Notes under the pieces: model-generated
The model's database searches: none
Seen by the model: the letters and a program-made list of their open reading frames with translations, nothing else
What the model was told of the DNA's origin: nothing
Program-made: the position numbers and the translations under genes
In this document: positions 51,362 through 61,379 of the stretch, piece after piece
Layout: every line of letters starts with the position of its first letter
Numbering within the stretch: position 1 is the stretch's first letter
Assembly (NCBI GenBank): GCA_902825865.1
Contig: CADECX010000012.1
Coordinates: 16,416 to 80,415 of the forward strand
From: an uncultured Alphaproteobacteria bacterium
Lineage (GTDB): Bacteria; Pseudomonadota; Alphaproteobacteria; Micropepsales; Micropepsaceae
DNA: 64,000 nt
Direction: 5' to 3'

Positions 51362-53092
51362 TTATTTTTTGAGCCCGAAAGCGATGACGCGCGCGTCATG
51401 GGTGACGACAAAAATTTTACCCAAGGCCACCACCGGCTCGCTGAAATGCACCCAGTCGGTCAGCGTCTTGCCGCTGGACCATAATTGCTGGCCGCTTTCG
51501 GCGTCATAGGCATAGAGCACCATGTTGCTGACCGGGGTGGAGCGCAGCACCGCGCTGACGTCATAGGGCATGCGCGGATCGCCATCCTTGGCGCTGTTCT
51601 GCCGCGCTTGCCCGGCGCTGGAGAGGGCATAGACCACGCCATTCGCCACCACCGGCGGATCGGGCATGATCATGTCGGTGGAGGTCCAGGCCGGAACGGC
51701 GCTGATCTGGCCGCCGTCATTCTTCACTTCAAACGCCATGATGCTGCCATTGGGAATCGGGCCGTTGGTTTTTGGAAAAACCGGCGCGTCCTTGGAAGGA
51801 TTTCCCAGCATCGGCAGATAGAGGAAGCGCCGGCCGTTATTCTCGTACGTCGTGATGGCGCCCCACACGCCGCGTCCCGGGTCGGTACCGGTCTTCTGGT
51901 CATTGCCCAGCTTGGACGACTGCCACAGCGGCGTCTGATGGTTCTGTCCGCCCAGATTGGTGGCGTCCAGAATGCGCAGCACCGCTTCCTTTTGCGACAC
52001 GGCGACCAGGGTTTTGCCGGCGAAGTTGAACACCACCGGATTGGCCGAGCCCGACAGGTCGTGCATCAGATTGTCCATCCAGTTGGACGGGGTGAAGCTG
52101 TCCATGATCCGCGCCGCGCGGGGCGCGATCTTGAGGACGCTTTCGCTGAAGTCGCCGGCGGCCGGATCGTAACGGCCGTTGCTGGTCTCCACCAACACAC
52201 CGCCCGGCGCGCGCACCGCGCCGCCGCGGCCCCAGGGCGCGGCGGGACGCGCACCACTGGTGAAGAAGTGCGTCACCACCGGCTTGGCCAGGTCATTGAC
52301 GTCCACGGCATTGACGGCCGAAGCATCCAGCAAGGGACCTGAACCGGCGCGGCGCAGGCCCGAGATCGCGGCGGCATATTCCATCGACGTCTTGTCGGTG
52401 ATCTCGCCGCAGGCGCGGCCGCTGGGCGAATAGATCACATTGTCGATCAGGTTCAGGCTCCAGGCGCGGGCGAAGGGCGCCACCATCGCCACGGGTGTCA
52501 GCCGGTCGGCGCCGTCGGCCAGATTGAGGCCGCGCAACATGCCGTCATTGCTGATGAAGAAGACGATGCCGCGCGCCTTGTCGATGGTAGGCGTGGCGTT
52601 GGGCGTCTTGGGGCACAGCCAGTCGCGCACCGGCGCGGTGGACTTGTGGGGATTGGTGAATGCTTTCTGCCAGACGGTCTGGCCGCTGCTGGCATCGACG
52701 GCGAACAACACGTCATTGGCGCCATGCACGAAGAGAAGGTCACGCGCGCCTTGCGCGGTCTGCACCCCCGCCACCACCACCGGCGCGGTCATGGTGGACA
52801 TGACATATTTGTCCAGCGGCACACCCAGCTGGGTGGACCAGATCTGTTTCAGGCCCTTGACGTTCTTGGTGTTGAGGCTGGTCTCGGCCCGGTTCCAGCC
52901 GGTGCGCTCCTGGTCATAGCCCCAGGTCAGCCATTCGTTGGTGGCGGGCGCGACATTGAAGACCACGGGATCGGCGGGCGGGATCGCCATGCGCCGGGCG
53001 ATGGCCGGGTCCGGCGTCTGCTGCGCTAGGCTCGCACCCGCACACAAAAGAGACGCCAGGGAAATGACGGCAAAAGACGTTTGAATTTTCAT
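51362..53092 (-). CDS. secreted PQQ-like beta-propeller (quinoprotein-type) protein
   Basis: The 576-residue protein has a signal peptide (SFAVISLASLLCAGASLAQ) and a repeated beta-propeller: LTWGYDQERTGWNRAETSLNTKNVKGLKQIW, DVLFAVDASSGQTVWQKAF, VLYAYDAESGQQLWSSGK with the W-motif of PQQ-binding propellers. Classical quinohaemoprotein catalytic and haem motifs are not seen, so it may be structural or bind another ligand. Five cysteines or fewer are present. It is followed by a terminator and preceded by the palindromic element at 53191-53447. The start ATG 53092 has AGGTG upstream. Confidence 0.82.
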   Translation of the reverse strand: MKIQTSFAVISLASLLCAGASLAQQTPDPAIARRMAIPPADPVVFNVAPATNEWLTWGYDQERTGWNRAETSLNTKNVKGLKQIWSTQLGVPLDKYVMSTMTAPVVVAGVQTAQGARDLLFVHGANDVLFAVDASSGQTVWQKAFTNPHKSTAPVRDWLCPKTPNATPTIDKARGIVFFISNDGMLRGLNLADGADRLTPVAMVAPFARAWSLNLIDNVIYSPSGRACGEITDKTSMEYAAAISGLRRAGSGPLLDASAVNAVDVNDLAKPVVTHFFTSGARPAAPWGRGGAVRAPGGVLVETSNGRYDPAAGDFSESVLKIAPRAARIMDSFTPSNWMDNLMHDLSGSANPVVFNFAGKTLVAVSQKEAVLRILDATNLGGQNHQTPLWQSSKLGNDQKTGTDPGRGVWGAITTYENNGRRFLYLPMLGNPSKDAPVFPKTNGPIPNGSIMAFEVKNDGGQISAVPAWTSTDMIMPDPPVVANGVVYALSSAGQARQNSAKDGDPRMPYDVSAVLRSTPVSNMVLYAYDAESGQQLWSSGKTLTDWVHFSEPVVALGKIFVVTHDARVIAFGLKK

Positions 53093-53190
53093 GGGAACAC
53101 CTGTTTTTTCAGCCCTGCGCGGGCTCCATCCCGCTTTTGGAGGAAGGGTCCGGCTTGGCGGACAATTTGTCAACGCGTCGTTTTGCTTAT

Positions 53191-53447
53191 GGGGGTGAGC
53201 CGGGATTAGCGAAAGGTCCAGTGGACCTTTCGCCCCGGCGAACGCCGCAGCGGCGCGCGCCCAAGCGCGGCGCGAGGCGTGGACGATGCGACTGGCGGAT
53301 TGGTCATACTTTTCCTGCCATTGCCAAATTCACGTGATCGCAATGTCCCGGCCTCGCGCCGCGCTTGGGCGCGCGCCGCTGCGGCGTTCGACGCTCAAAT
53401 CGATCCATTGGATCGATTTGCCCGGCTTTGCCGGTCGCGTCTCACCC
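53191..53447. repeat. nested palindromic element with perfect 39-bp inverted repeat
   Basis: 53240-53278 and 53351-53389 are exact reverse complements over 39 bases, 72 bases apart. Each side also has its own perfect palindrome with 12-bp arms and a one-base centre: 53209-53233 (core GGTCCAGTGGACC) and 53396-53420 (core GATCCATTGGATC). Edges GGGGGTGAG and CTCACCC are inverted as well. The lipoprotein stop codon lies at the right edge. No gene or transposase is inside. Confidence 0.85.
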
Positions 53448-53876
53448 ACTGGCCCACGGATTATCGTGAAAATCGTCGACGGGACGCAGCGGCACCGGCA
53501 TCGCCGGATTTGCGCCGATGTAAAGCTGCAAGGTGAGATGATTGCTGTCCTTGTCCCACACCATTTGCGGCGCGAAGCCGCCGGGTTTGCGGAAGGTCTT
53601 GCCGTCGAAATCGAAATCGCGCGGCTCGATACTGCTCCAGCCATTGGCAAGATCGGCCGCCAGGCGCGCGCGATATCCCGCGATCTGCGGTCCCGTTAGA
53701 TTGGTGATGTCGGGCGCCATCACCTTGACCTGGCCGCTGGGCAGAATTTCCACCCGCGCCACCACCAAGGTGCCGCCGGATTCGTATCCGCCTTCCCACT
53801 TGCCGACCGGCGGCCTGGGCTTGGAACAAGCGGCGACCGCTAACAATATTGCGATGAAACAAGCGGCAAATCGCAT
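53442..53876 (-). CDS. small lipoprotein of unknown function
   Basis: A 144-residue lipoprotein (lipobox LAVAAC, Cys17) with a mature strand-rich domain: GKWEGGYESGGTLVVARVEILPSGQVKVMAPDI, then DFDFDGKTFRKPGGFAPQMVWDKDSNHLTLQLYIG. I do not recognise the family. The last codons and the stop are at the edge of the palindromic element, which therefore follows the gene directly. It is divergent from the aminotransferase gene (137-base gap). Confidence 0.75.
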   Translation of the reverse strand: MRFAACFIAILLAVAACSKPRPPVGKWEGGYESGGTLVVARVEILPSGQVKVMAPDITNLTGPQIAGYRARLAADLANGWSSIEPRDFDFDGKTFRKPGGFAPQMVWDKDSNHLTLQLYIGANPAMPVPLRPVDDFHDNPWASG

Positions 53877-53983
53877 GGATTCCCCGACTCAGAGACAGCC
53901 GGGGCGGATATTAGGCTGTTATGCACCGGACGACGACCCGAAAGACCAGAATTCCCCTTGCCCGAAAATGGGGTGGTTGCTAG

Positions 53984-55228
<1,245 letters not shown>

Positions 55229-55343
55229 GCAGGGCCGACCGGGAACTTTTTTGGCAGAAAAGCGCGCGATTACGCGCACTTAACGATTATTACCAGCGTT
55301 ATCGTAAACGCGGCTTTAAGCTCCTCACGCCTAATTTTGCGCC

Positions 55344-56555
55344 ATGCGCTCCGGCTTTATACCTTTGGCCGTGCTGGTTGCCGTCTGTTTCTCAACCGGT
55401 GCAAAGGCCCTCGACCTTGCCGAGGATCTGGTGATCAGCGGCTATCTGGATGTGCGCGGGGTTATCGCCGCCGATCCGCAAAGCTGGCTGACCGGCGGCT
55501 TGGGCAAATTCCGCTACGGCGGCAAGCAGAAATTCGGCACCGAAGGCCTGTTGCAGGCCGAGCTGAGCCTGAACCAGAATTTCCATCTCGTCAGTGTGCT
55601 GCGCGCCGAGCCGGAAACCCCCAGCGTGATCGACGCGATGGAAACCTATCTGCGCTTTGACGATCAGAAGGGCGATATCGGCTGGTCGGTGAAAGCCGGC
55701 GCCTTCTATCCCACCATCAGCCTGGAGAATGACGATCTGGGTTGGGCCAGCCCCTATACCTTGACGCCGTCGGCCATCAACAGCTGGATCGGCGACGAAG
55801 TGCGCACCATCGGCAGCGAGGTCACGCTGCGCTGGAAAAACGATCTGGGCGTGTGGTCGGTGATGGGCGCGCTGACCTGCTGCAATGACGAGATCGGCGT
55901 GTTGATGGCCGATCGCGGCTGGTCGCTGAACGACCGGCCCTTCGGCCTGTTCGAACGCGAGCGCATTCCCGACCAGACCTTGCGCATTTTCCGCCAGCCC
56001 GTACCGGGGCGCACCGGCATGTTCGACGAGATCGACGGCATTGTCGGCTGGTATGCGGGCGCGATCTGGCAAATGCCCGGCATCATCAAGCTTTCCGTCA
56101 CCCGCTATGACAATCGGGGCGACCCCGCCGCCTTCACCCCGCGCGACCAGGCCTGGCTCACCACCTTCTGGAATTTCGGCGCCCGCACCCAATTCGGCCC
56201 GCTGGTGGTGATCGCCCAGCAGATGAGCGGCTTTACCTCGGTCACCGTGCGCGGCACCAACAACGCCACCAAATTCCAGTCCGGCTTTCTGCTCGCCAGC
56301 TATGACCTGGATGAGTGGCGTGTCAGCCTGCGCGAGGATTTGTTCCAGACAAGGCGCCGCAACGCCACCAACATCAATTGGAACGAGGACGGCAATTCCA
56401 CCACCGTGGCGATTTCCTATCTGGGATTGCCGGATACGCGGCTGACCGCGGAGGTCATCGACATGAATTCGCGGCGCGGCGAATATATTCCCGCCGGCAT
56501 GACCTATCAGCGCAACGACATTCAGGTCCAATTCGACGCGCGCTATTTCCTCTGA
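55344..56555 (+). CDS. outer-membrane beta-barrel protein (porin-like)
   Basis: The 403-residue protein has a signal peptide (FIPLAVLVAVCFSTGAKA) and alternating strands to the end, finishing QVQFDARYFL with the aromatic-rich terminus typical of barrels. Notable strands are VISGYLDVRGVIAADPQSWL and LLASYDLDEWRVSLREDLF. It resembles the unassigned porin-like proteins found beside fused transporter/spermidine-synthase-like genes; the next gene starts 2 bases after this stop, so they are co-translated. Its cargo is unknown. Confidence 0.8.
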   Translation: MRSGFIPLAVLVAVCFSTGAKALDLAEDLVISGYLDVRGVIAADPQSWLTGGLGKFRYGGKQKFGTEGLLQAELSLNQNFHLVSVLRAEPETPSVIDAMETYLRFDDQKGDIGWSVKAGAFYPTISLENDDLGWASPYTLTPSAINSWIGDEVRTIGSEVTLRWKNDLGVWSVMGALTCCNDEIGVLMADRGWSLNDRPFGLFERERIPDQTLRIFRQPVPGRTGMFDEIDGIVGWYAGAIWQMPGIIKLSVTRYDNRGDPAAFTPRDQAWLTTFWNFGARTQFGPLVVIAQQMSGFTSVTVRGTNNATKFQSGFLLASYDLDEWRVSLREDLFQTRRRNATNINWNEDGNSTTVAISYLGLPDTRLTAEVIDMNSRRGEYIPAGMTYQRNDIQVQFDARYFL

Positions 56556-56557
56556 TC

Positions 56558-58831
56558 ATGACCGATATCAACGCCCCCGCCATACAAAGTGACACGAGCG
56601 TCAGCCCGCGCCTGGCGTCCTTGATATTTTCCGGCGCCATCTTCCTGTCGGCTTCGCTGCTGTTCTGGGTCGAGCCGCTCTTTTCAAAGATGGTGCTGCC
56701 GGTGTTGGGCGGAACCTCCGCCGTCTGGTCGGTGGCGATGGTGGTGTTCCAGGGCCTGATGCTGGCAGGTTACGTCTATGCCCATTTGCTGACCCGCTAT
56801 CTGGATATCCGCCAGGCCCTGCTGGTGCATCTGATCACTTTGGCTTGCGCGGCGCTGTGCCTGCCGATCGCCATCGCCGGCGGATTCCAAACCCCGCCAC
56901 AGGACGGCTTGCCGCTATGGCTGGTGGGATTGTTCCTCACCTCCATCGGCCTGCCGTTCTTCGCGCTGGCCGCCAATGCGCCTTTGTTGCAAGCCTGGTT
57001 TGCCCGCAGCAACAGCCAAAATGCCTATCTGCTCTACCGCGCCTCCAATCTGGGCTCGTTCCTGGTTCTGCTCGCCTATCCCTTCCTGATCGAGCGATCG
57101 ATCGGCCTGGCGGCCCAGTCGCATCTGTGGAGCGTGGGTTATTTCGCGCTGACCATGGCGATTATCGCCAGCGGCTTGCTGGCCTTGCGCGCGCCCGCTC
57201 TCAAAACCGCCGGCGCCGTTCGCGATGCTGTTCCAGCCGTGGCTTGGCGCGACCGCCTGGTCTGGGTGGTGCTGGGCTTCATCCCGTCCGGACTCTTGAT
57301 CGCGGTGACGGTGCATATCGCCACCGATGTCGCATCAGGTCCCTATATCTGGATCATTCCGCTGGCGCTGTATCTGCTCACCTATGTCTTTGCTTTCTCC
57401 GACAAGCCGCTTTTGCCCGCCCGCGCCATGCTGGCCTTGCAGCCCTTCACCACCGCGGCCCTGGTCGTGCTTTTCCTTTGGGCAACGCAGGTCAACTGGG
57501 TCTTGTCGCTTGCCGGTCATCTGACGGCCTTTTTCGTCGCCGCCATGGTCTGCCAGACGCAACTCTATCGCAGCCGGCCCGCGCACGAGCATCTGACGCA
57601 ATTCTATGTCTGGATGTCCCTGGGCGGTGTCTTGGGCGGCATTTTCGCGGCTCTGATCGCGCCCCAGCTCTTCACCACCGTGTTGGAATATCCGGTGCTG
57701 CTGCTCGCCTCGCTGCTGGTCCGTCCCGATCTTTGGCAATTATCCCGCGCGGTCTGGAAAAAGGACTTGCTGTTTGTCGCCTGTATCGGCCTGGGCGTTG
57801 CGGCGGCTCTGGCAGTATCGGGTGCGCCAATTGCGACTTTCCTGCTTCTGGTGATGGCCTTGGCCGCCGTCCTCGCCTTCCAAGGCCGCGCTCCGGCGCG
57901 TCTGGTGGGCCTGGCGGCGCTGCTCTTGCTCGGCACCCATTTCTACGATCCCAGCCAAAGCGTGCTGCTGCAGAAGCGCTCCTTCTATGGCGTGTACAGG
58001 GTGGTGGATGTGCCGCCGGGGAAATTCCGCGTTCTCTATCACGGAACCGTCGCCCATGGCGGCGAGCAAATTCGCGACGACCAGGGCCAGCCTTATCGCG
58101 GGCGTCCCGAACCGCTCACTTACTACTATCCCGGCGGTCCCTATGACCAAAGCATCCAGGCGGTGCGCGCGCGGGCGGGTGGAACGTTGTCCCGCGTGGC
58201 CTTGGTAGGGCTGGGCATGGGTTCGCTCTCTTGCCAACGCCGGCCGGGCGAGAATTGGACCTTTTATGAACTCGATCCCATGAGCGCCGCCATCGCGCGC
58301 GATCCTAAGCTGTTCCGCTCCATGTCGGTCTGCGCGCCGAATGCTCCGATTGTCATCGGCGACGGCCGCTTGACCCTGCGCAATGCCAAGCCAGGAATCG
58401 ATCTTCTGCTTCTGGACACATTCTCGTCCGACGCCGTGCCCTTGCACATGCTGACCCGCGACGCCTTTGCGCTCTACAAGTCGCTTCTCGTGCCCCACGG
58501 CGCCATAGCCATCAATATCTCAAACAAGAACATGGAATTGGCGGGGGCCGTGGCGGCCTCGGCGGCGGCCAATGGCATGGTGACGGCGATCAATATCGAC
58601 CGCAAACAGACCAGCCCATCGAGCAAGACGCTGCGGTTCCAGGCGGAAATCGCGCTGGTGGCTCGCAGCCAGGCCGAGCTTGAGGCGCTGAAACTGGGGC
58701 CGGATTGGCGTGTCATCCGCCCTGGACCCGAGGTCAAAGTCTGGACCGACGATTATTCCAACGTCTTGGATGCCATCCTAACCAAGATGCGGGCCGGTTC
58801 CGGCCAGTTTGCTGCAAGCGCACAGCATTAA
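56558..58831 (+). CDS. fused membrane-transporter/spermidine-synthase-like protein
   Basis: The 757-residue protein has an N-terminal membrane half of about 12 helices (residues about 20-470: FSGAIFLSASLLFWVEPLFSKMVLPVLGG at the start). The C-terminal part is a spermidine-synthase-like Rossmann domain (about 480-740: RVALVGLGMGSLSCQ, WTFYELDPMSAAIARDP, VIGDGRLTLRN, DLLLLDTFSSDAVPLHMLT). The acidic residues and the Asp-Thr-Phe-Ser motif suit an aminopropyl- or methyl-transferase, but members of this fused family have no proven reaction. It is translationally linked to the barrel protein upstream, hinting at a joint envelope role. Confidence 0.87.
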   Translation: MTDINAPAIQSDTSVSPRLASLIFSGAIFLSASLLFWVEPLFSKMVLPVLGGTSAVWSVAMVVFQGLMLAGYVYAHLLTRYLDIRQALLVHLITLACAALCLPIAIAGGFQTPPQDGLPLWLVGLFLTSIGLPFFALAANAPLLQAWFARSNSQNAYLLYRASNLGSFLVLLAYPFLIERSIGLAAQSHLWSVGYFALTMAIIASGLLALRAPALKTAGAVRDAVPAVAWRDRLVWVVLGFIPSGLLIAVTVHIATDVASGPYIWIIPLALYLLTYVFAFSDKPLLPARAMLALQPFTTAALVVLFLWATQVNWVLSLAGHLTAFFVAAMVCQTQLYRSRPAHEHLTQFYVWMSLGGVLGGIFAALIAPQLFTTVLEYPVLLLASLLVRPDLWQLSRAVWKKDLLFVACIGLGVAAALAVSGAPIATFLLLVMALAAVLAFQGRAPARLVGLAALLLLGTHFYDPSQSVLLQKRSFYGVYRVVDVPPGKFRVLYHGTVAHGGEQIRDDQGQPYRGRPEPLTYYYPGGPYDQSIQAVRARAGGTLSRVALVGLGMGSLSCQRRPGENWTFYELDPMSAAIARDPKLFRSMSVCAPNAPIVIGDGRLTLRNAKPGIDLLLLDTFSSDAVPLHMLTRDAFALYKSLLVPHGAIAINISNKNMELAGAVAASAAANGMVTAINIDRKQTSPSSKTLRFQAEIALVARSQAELEALKLGPDWRVIRPGPEVKVWTDDYSNVLDAILTKMRAGSGQFAASAQH

Positions 58832-58995
58832 GAGTCCAGCATAATATTTTGTGGCGGACGCTTGCCCCGGCTTGCAATGCTGACGCAACGGGGCGAGCAT
58901 TTCCCATCTGGAAGGGCGTGAGCCCGTTCTTGGGATCGCCCCGAACCAGGGACCATTTTTGATCCGGCCACTGGTTTTTGAAAGCGGAGGCGCGC

Positions 58996-61050
58996 ATGTC
59001 CCAGGAAAGCACCAAGGAACGTTCCACCAAAATAAAAGCCACGCCGCGCGCCATTGCGTTGATCGGACCGCATGGCGGCGGCAAGACCTCTTTGCTGGAA
59101 AGCATTGCCATCGTCACCGGCGCGATTGTGCGCAAGGGTAGCGTGACGGCCGGCTCGAGCCTGGGTGACGGCTCGCCGCAATCCCGCGCCCGGGTGATGA
59201 GCACGGAATTGAATGTCCTGACCACGCAGTATCTGGACGAGGAATTCACCTTCCTGGATTGTCCCGGTTCGATCGAATTTCTGGGCGACACGCTGAACAT
59301 TCTGCCGGGCATCGACGCGGCGATCGTGGTGTGCGAACCCGATGCCGCCAAGGTTATGATGCTGCAGCCCTTCCTCAAGCGGCTGGCGGATGCAGCTGTG
59401 CCGCATCTTTTGTTCATCAACAAATTCGACAAGGCGCGGGGACCATTGCGCGCCCTGCTGGCGTCGCTGCAGGAAGCCAGCGAGACACCGCTGTTGCTGC
59501 GGCAAATTCCCATCTGGGAACAGGGCGTCGCCACCGGCTTTGTCGATCTGGCGCTGGAGCGCGCCTATGCCTATCGCCCGCATGCCGCCAGCGAGGTGGT
59601 GGATATCGCCGACTTTGCCCGCGAGAAGGAAGCCCGCTTTCAGATGCTGGAAAAGCTGGCCGATTATGACGAGCATCTGATGGAGGAATTGCTGGGCGAT
59701 ATCGAGCCGCCGCGCGAGGAAGTCTATGGCGAATTGAAGCGCGAACTGGCCGCCGGCCTGATGGTGCCGGTGCTGTTCGGTTCGGCCGAGGGCGATAATG
59801 GCGTGCGGCGGCTGCTCAAGACCTTGCGCCATGACGTGCCGGAAGTTGCGGTCACGGCGGAGCGCGCAACGCTTCCCGCCGGCCCGGACGCGGTGGTGCA
59901 AATCCTGAAAACCCTTCACGGCGGTCATGGCGGCAAGCTCAGCCTGGCGCGGGTGCTGCGCGGCCAGATCAAGGACGGCGCGGTGCTGCATGGCGAAGGC
60001 GGGCGCGAAGCGCGCATCGGCGGCATCGTGGCGCTGGCCGGTGACAAGCAGACCAAGCGCAACATCGCCCAGGCGGGCGACACGGTTGCCTTGGCGCGGA
60101 TGGAAGCCTTCCAGACCGGCGAAATGCTTTCCACCGTCAAATCCGGCGGCAAAAGGATGACGATCGAGCAACTGACGCCCGTCTACCGCCTGGCGGTGGT
60201 GGCAAAGGACCGCCAGGATGAAGTCAAGATGAGTTCGGCCATCGCCAAGCTGCGGGAGGAGGATCCTTCCTTGCGGTTCGAGCAGAATGCCGAAACCCAT
60301 GACATGATCCTGGCCGGGCAGGGCGAAATCCATCTCAAGGTGGCGGTCGAGAAGATGCAAAGCCGCTATGGCCTCGCCTTGACCACCAGTGCGCCGCGGG
60401 TGCCCTATCGTGAAACCATCCGCAAGGCCACGACGGCGCGCGGCCGCCACAAGCGCCAGTCGGGCGGCCACGGCCAGTTCGGCGATGTGGTGCTGGAGAT
60501 CGGGCCCGGACAGCGCGGGTCGGGCTTTATCTTCCTCGACCGCATCAAGGGCGGGGTGGTGCCCAAGCAATGGATCGGCTCGGTCGAGCGCGGCATCCGC
60601 GACTATATGAAGGCGGGGCCGCTGGGCTTTCCGGTGGTGGATGTGACGGTGGCGCTGACCGACGGCTCCTATCACACGGTGGATTCCTCTGACGCCGCCT
60701 TCCAGACCGCCGGCCGGAACGGCATGAGCGAAGGCATGCCCAACTGCGCCCCGGTGCTGCTGGAGCCGATCATGCGGGTGATGGTGCATGTCCCCTCCGA
60801 CGCCACCGCCAAGGTCAACGGCCTGGTCAGCGGGCGGCGCGGCGCGCCGCTTGGCTATGACGCGCGGCCAGGCTGGCGCGGCTGGGACACGGTGCGCTGC
60901 GAAATGCCCTTGTCGGAAGTGTCGGACCTGATCGTGGATTTGCGCTCCCTCACCCAGGGAGCGGGAACCTATGAAATGGAGTTCGACCGGCTGGCGGAAT
61001 TGGGCGGGAAGTTGGCCGACACGATAGTGGCCGAACGCAAAGCGGCTTGA
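58996..61050 (+). CDS. EF-G-like GTPase (divergent elongation factor G paralogue)
   Basis: The 684-residue protein follows the EF-G domain order: GTPase with G1 GPHGGGKT (24-31), G3 DCPGS (88-92) and G4 NKFD (142-145), then domains II to V (HGQFGDVVLEIGPGQRGSGF; GFPVVDVTVALTDGSYHTVDSSDAAFQ). Two changes from true EF-G stand out: the DTPGH motif lacks its catalytic His (Ser instead) and the GHVDHGKT loop is altered. This is the alphaproteobacterial EF-G-like group, whose role is not settled. GGAGG precedes ATG 58996. It has no ribosomal genes nearby. Confidence 0.9.
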   Translation: MSQESTKERSTKIKATPRAIALIGPHGGGKTSLLESIAIVTGAIVRKGSVTAGSSLGDGSPQSRARVMSTELNVLTTQYLDEEFTFLDCPGSIEFLGDTLNILPGIDAAIVVCEPDAAKVMMLQPFLKRLADAAVPHLLFINKFDKARGPLRALLASLQEASETPLLLRQIPIWEQGVATGFVDLALERAYAYRPHAASEVVDIADFAREKEARFQMLEKLADYDEHLMEELLGDIEPPREEVYGELKRELAAGLMVPVLFGSAEGDNGVRRLLKTLRHDVPEVAVTAERATLPAGPDAVVQILKTLHGGHGGKLSLARVLRGQIKDGAVLHGEGGREARIGGIVALAGDKQTKRNIAQAGDTVALARMEAFQTGEMLSTVKSGGKRMTIEQLTPVYRLAVVAKDRQDEVKMSSAIAKLREEDPSLRFEQNAETHDMILAGQGEIHLKVAVEKMQSRYGLALTTSAPRVPYRETIRKATTARGRHKRQSGGHGQFGDVVLEIGPGQRGSGFIFLDRIKGGVVPKQWIGSVERGIRDYMKAGPLGFPVVDVTVALTDGSYHTVDSSDAAFQTAGRNGMSEGMPNCAPVLLEPIMRVMVHVPSDATAKVNGLVSGRRGAPLGYDARPGWRGWDTVRCEMPLSEVSDLIVDLRSLTQGAGTYEMEFDRLAELGGKLADTIVAERKAA

Positions 61051-61065
61051 ACTCTCCTGCTCTCC

Positions 61066-61145
61066 ATGGGCGGGCTTGACCCGCCCATCCAGAACAACAA
61101 ACACCGGCGCGGGTCGCCCTGGATGGCCGGCTCAAGGCCGGCCAT
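61066..61145. repeat. extragenic palindromic repeat
   Basis: Three interlocking inverted repeats follow the EF-G-like gene: ATGGGCGGG/CCCGCCCAT (61066-61088), CCATCCAG/CTGGATGG (61085-61092 with 61119-61126) and TGGCCGG/CCGGCCA (61124-61144). Similar GGATGGCCGG-type palindromes are common between genes in many Alphaproteobacteria. No T-run follows. Confidence 0.65.
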
Positions 61146-61159
61146 GGTGAGGTTCTTTG

Positions 61160-61270
61160 CAAGAAAAAAGGCCGGAGCAGCGACAAGCGCGCTCCGGCCT
61201 AGTTAGAAACCTCGCTCAAGGGGGAGAAGAGCGCGGTTAAAACCGCCGTCCGGGGGAGGGGTAGGCGGTA
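61160..61270 (-). ncRNA. candidate small RNA with C-rich (anti-Shine-Dalgarno) loops
   Basis: On the minus strand three stem-loops follow one another: CCGCC/GGCGG (61268-61243) with loop TACCCCTCCCCCGGAC; CGCTC/GAGCG (61233-61213) with loop TTCTCCCCCTT; and a 10-bp terminator stem (61200-61169) followed by six T. A CTTGAA-N16-CTATTT promoter lies just upstream (61304-61277). C-rich loops are the hallmark of several alphaproteobacterial trans-acting RNAs that target G-rich ribosome sites. No gene overlaps it. Length would be about 105-110 bases. Structure and promoter were read by eye. Confidence 0.6.
61161..61200 (-). terminator. intrinsic terminator (of the candidate small RNA)
   Basis: AGGCCGGAGC (61169-61178) and GCTCCGGCCT (61191-61200) form a perfect 10-bp stem with a 12-base loop; on the minus strand it is followed by TTTTTTCTT. 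It is 180 bases beyond the transposase stop, so it more likely ends the small RNA than the transposase transcript. Confidence 0.85.
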
Positions 61271-61276
61271 TAGAAG

Positions 61277-61304
61277 AAATAGTGCGGCTTTTTCGGGTTT
61301 CAAG
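61277..61304 (-). promoter_or_regulatory. promoter candidate for the small RNA
   Basis: CTTGAA (61304-61299) and CTATTT (61282-61277), 16 bases apart, approximate the alphaproteobacterial CTTGAC-N17-CTATAT pattern and place the start near 61270, just before the first stem. Confidence 0.45.
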
Positions 61305-61312
61305 ACCGGTGC

Positions 61313-61363
61313 TGTCCTATGTCCGCTGACTTAGGACACCCGAAAGCTGAGCTAGGACACCCG
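61313..61363. repeat. short repeats with TAGGACACCCG
   Basis: TAGGACACCCG occurs twice in direct order (61332-61342, 61353-61363), and an inverted TGTCCTA lies at 61313-61319. The sequences resemble insertion-element ends and sit just beyond the transposase stop, but no matching end was found on the other side. Confidence 0.4.
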
Positions 61364-61379
61364 GTTAGCTCCACGGCGG

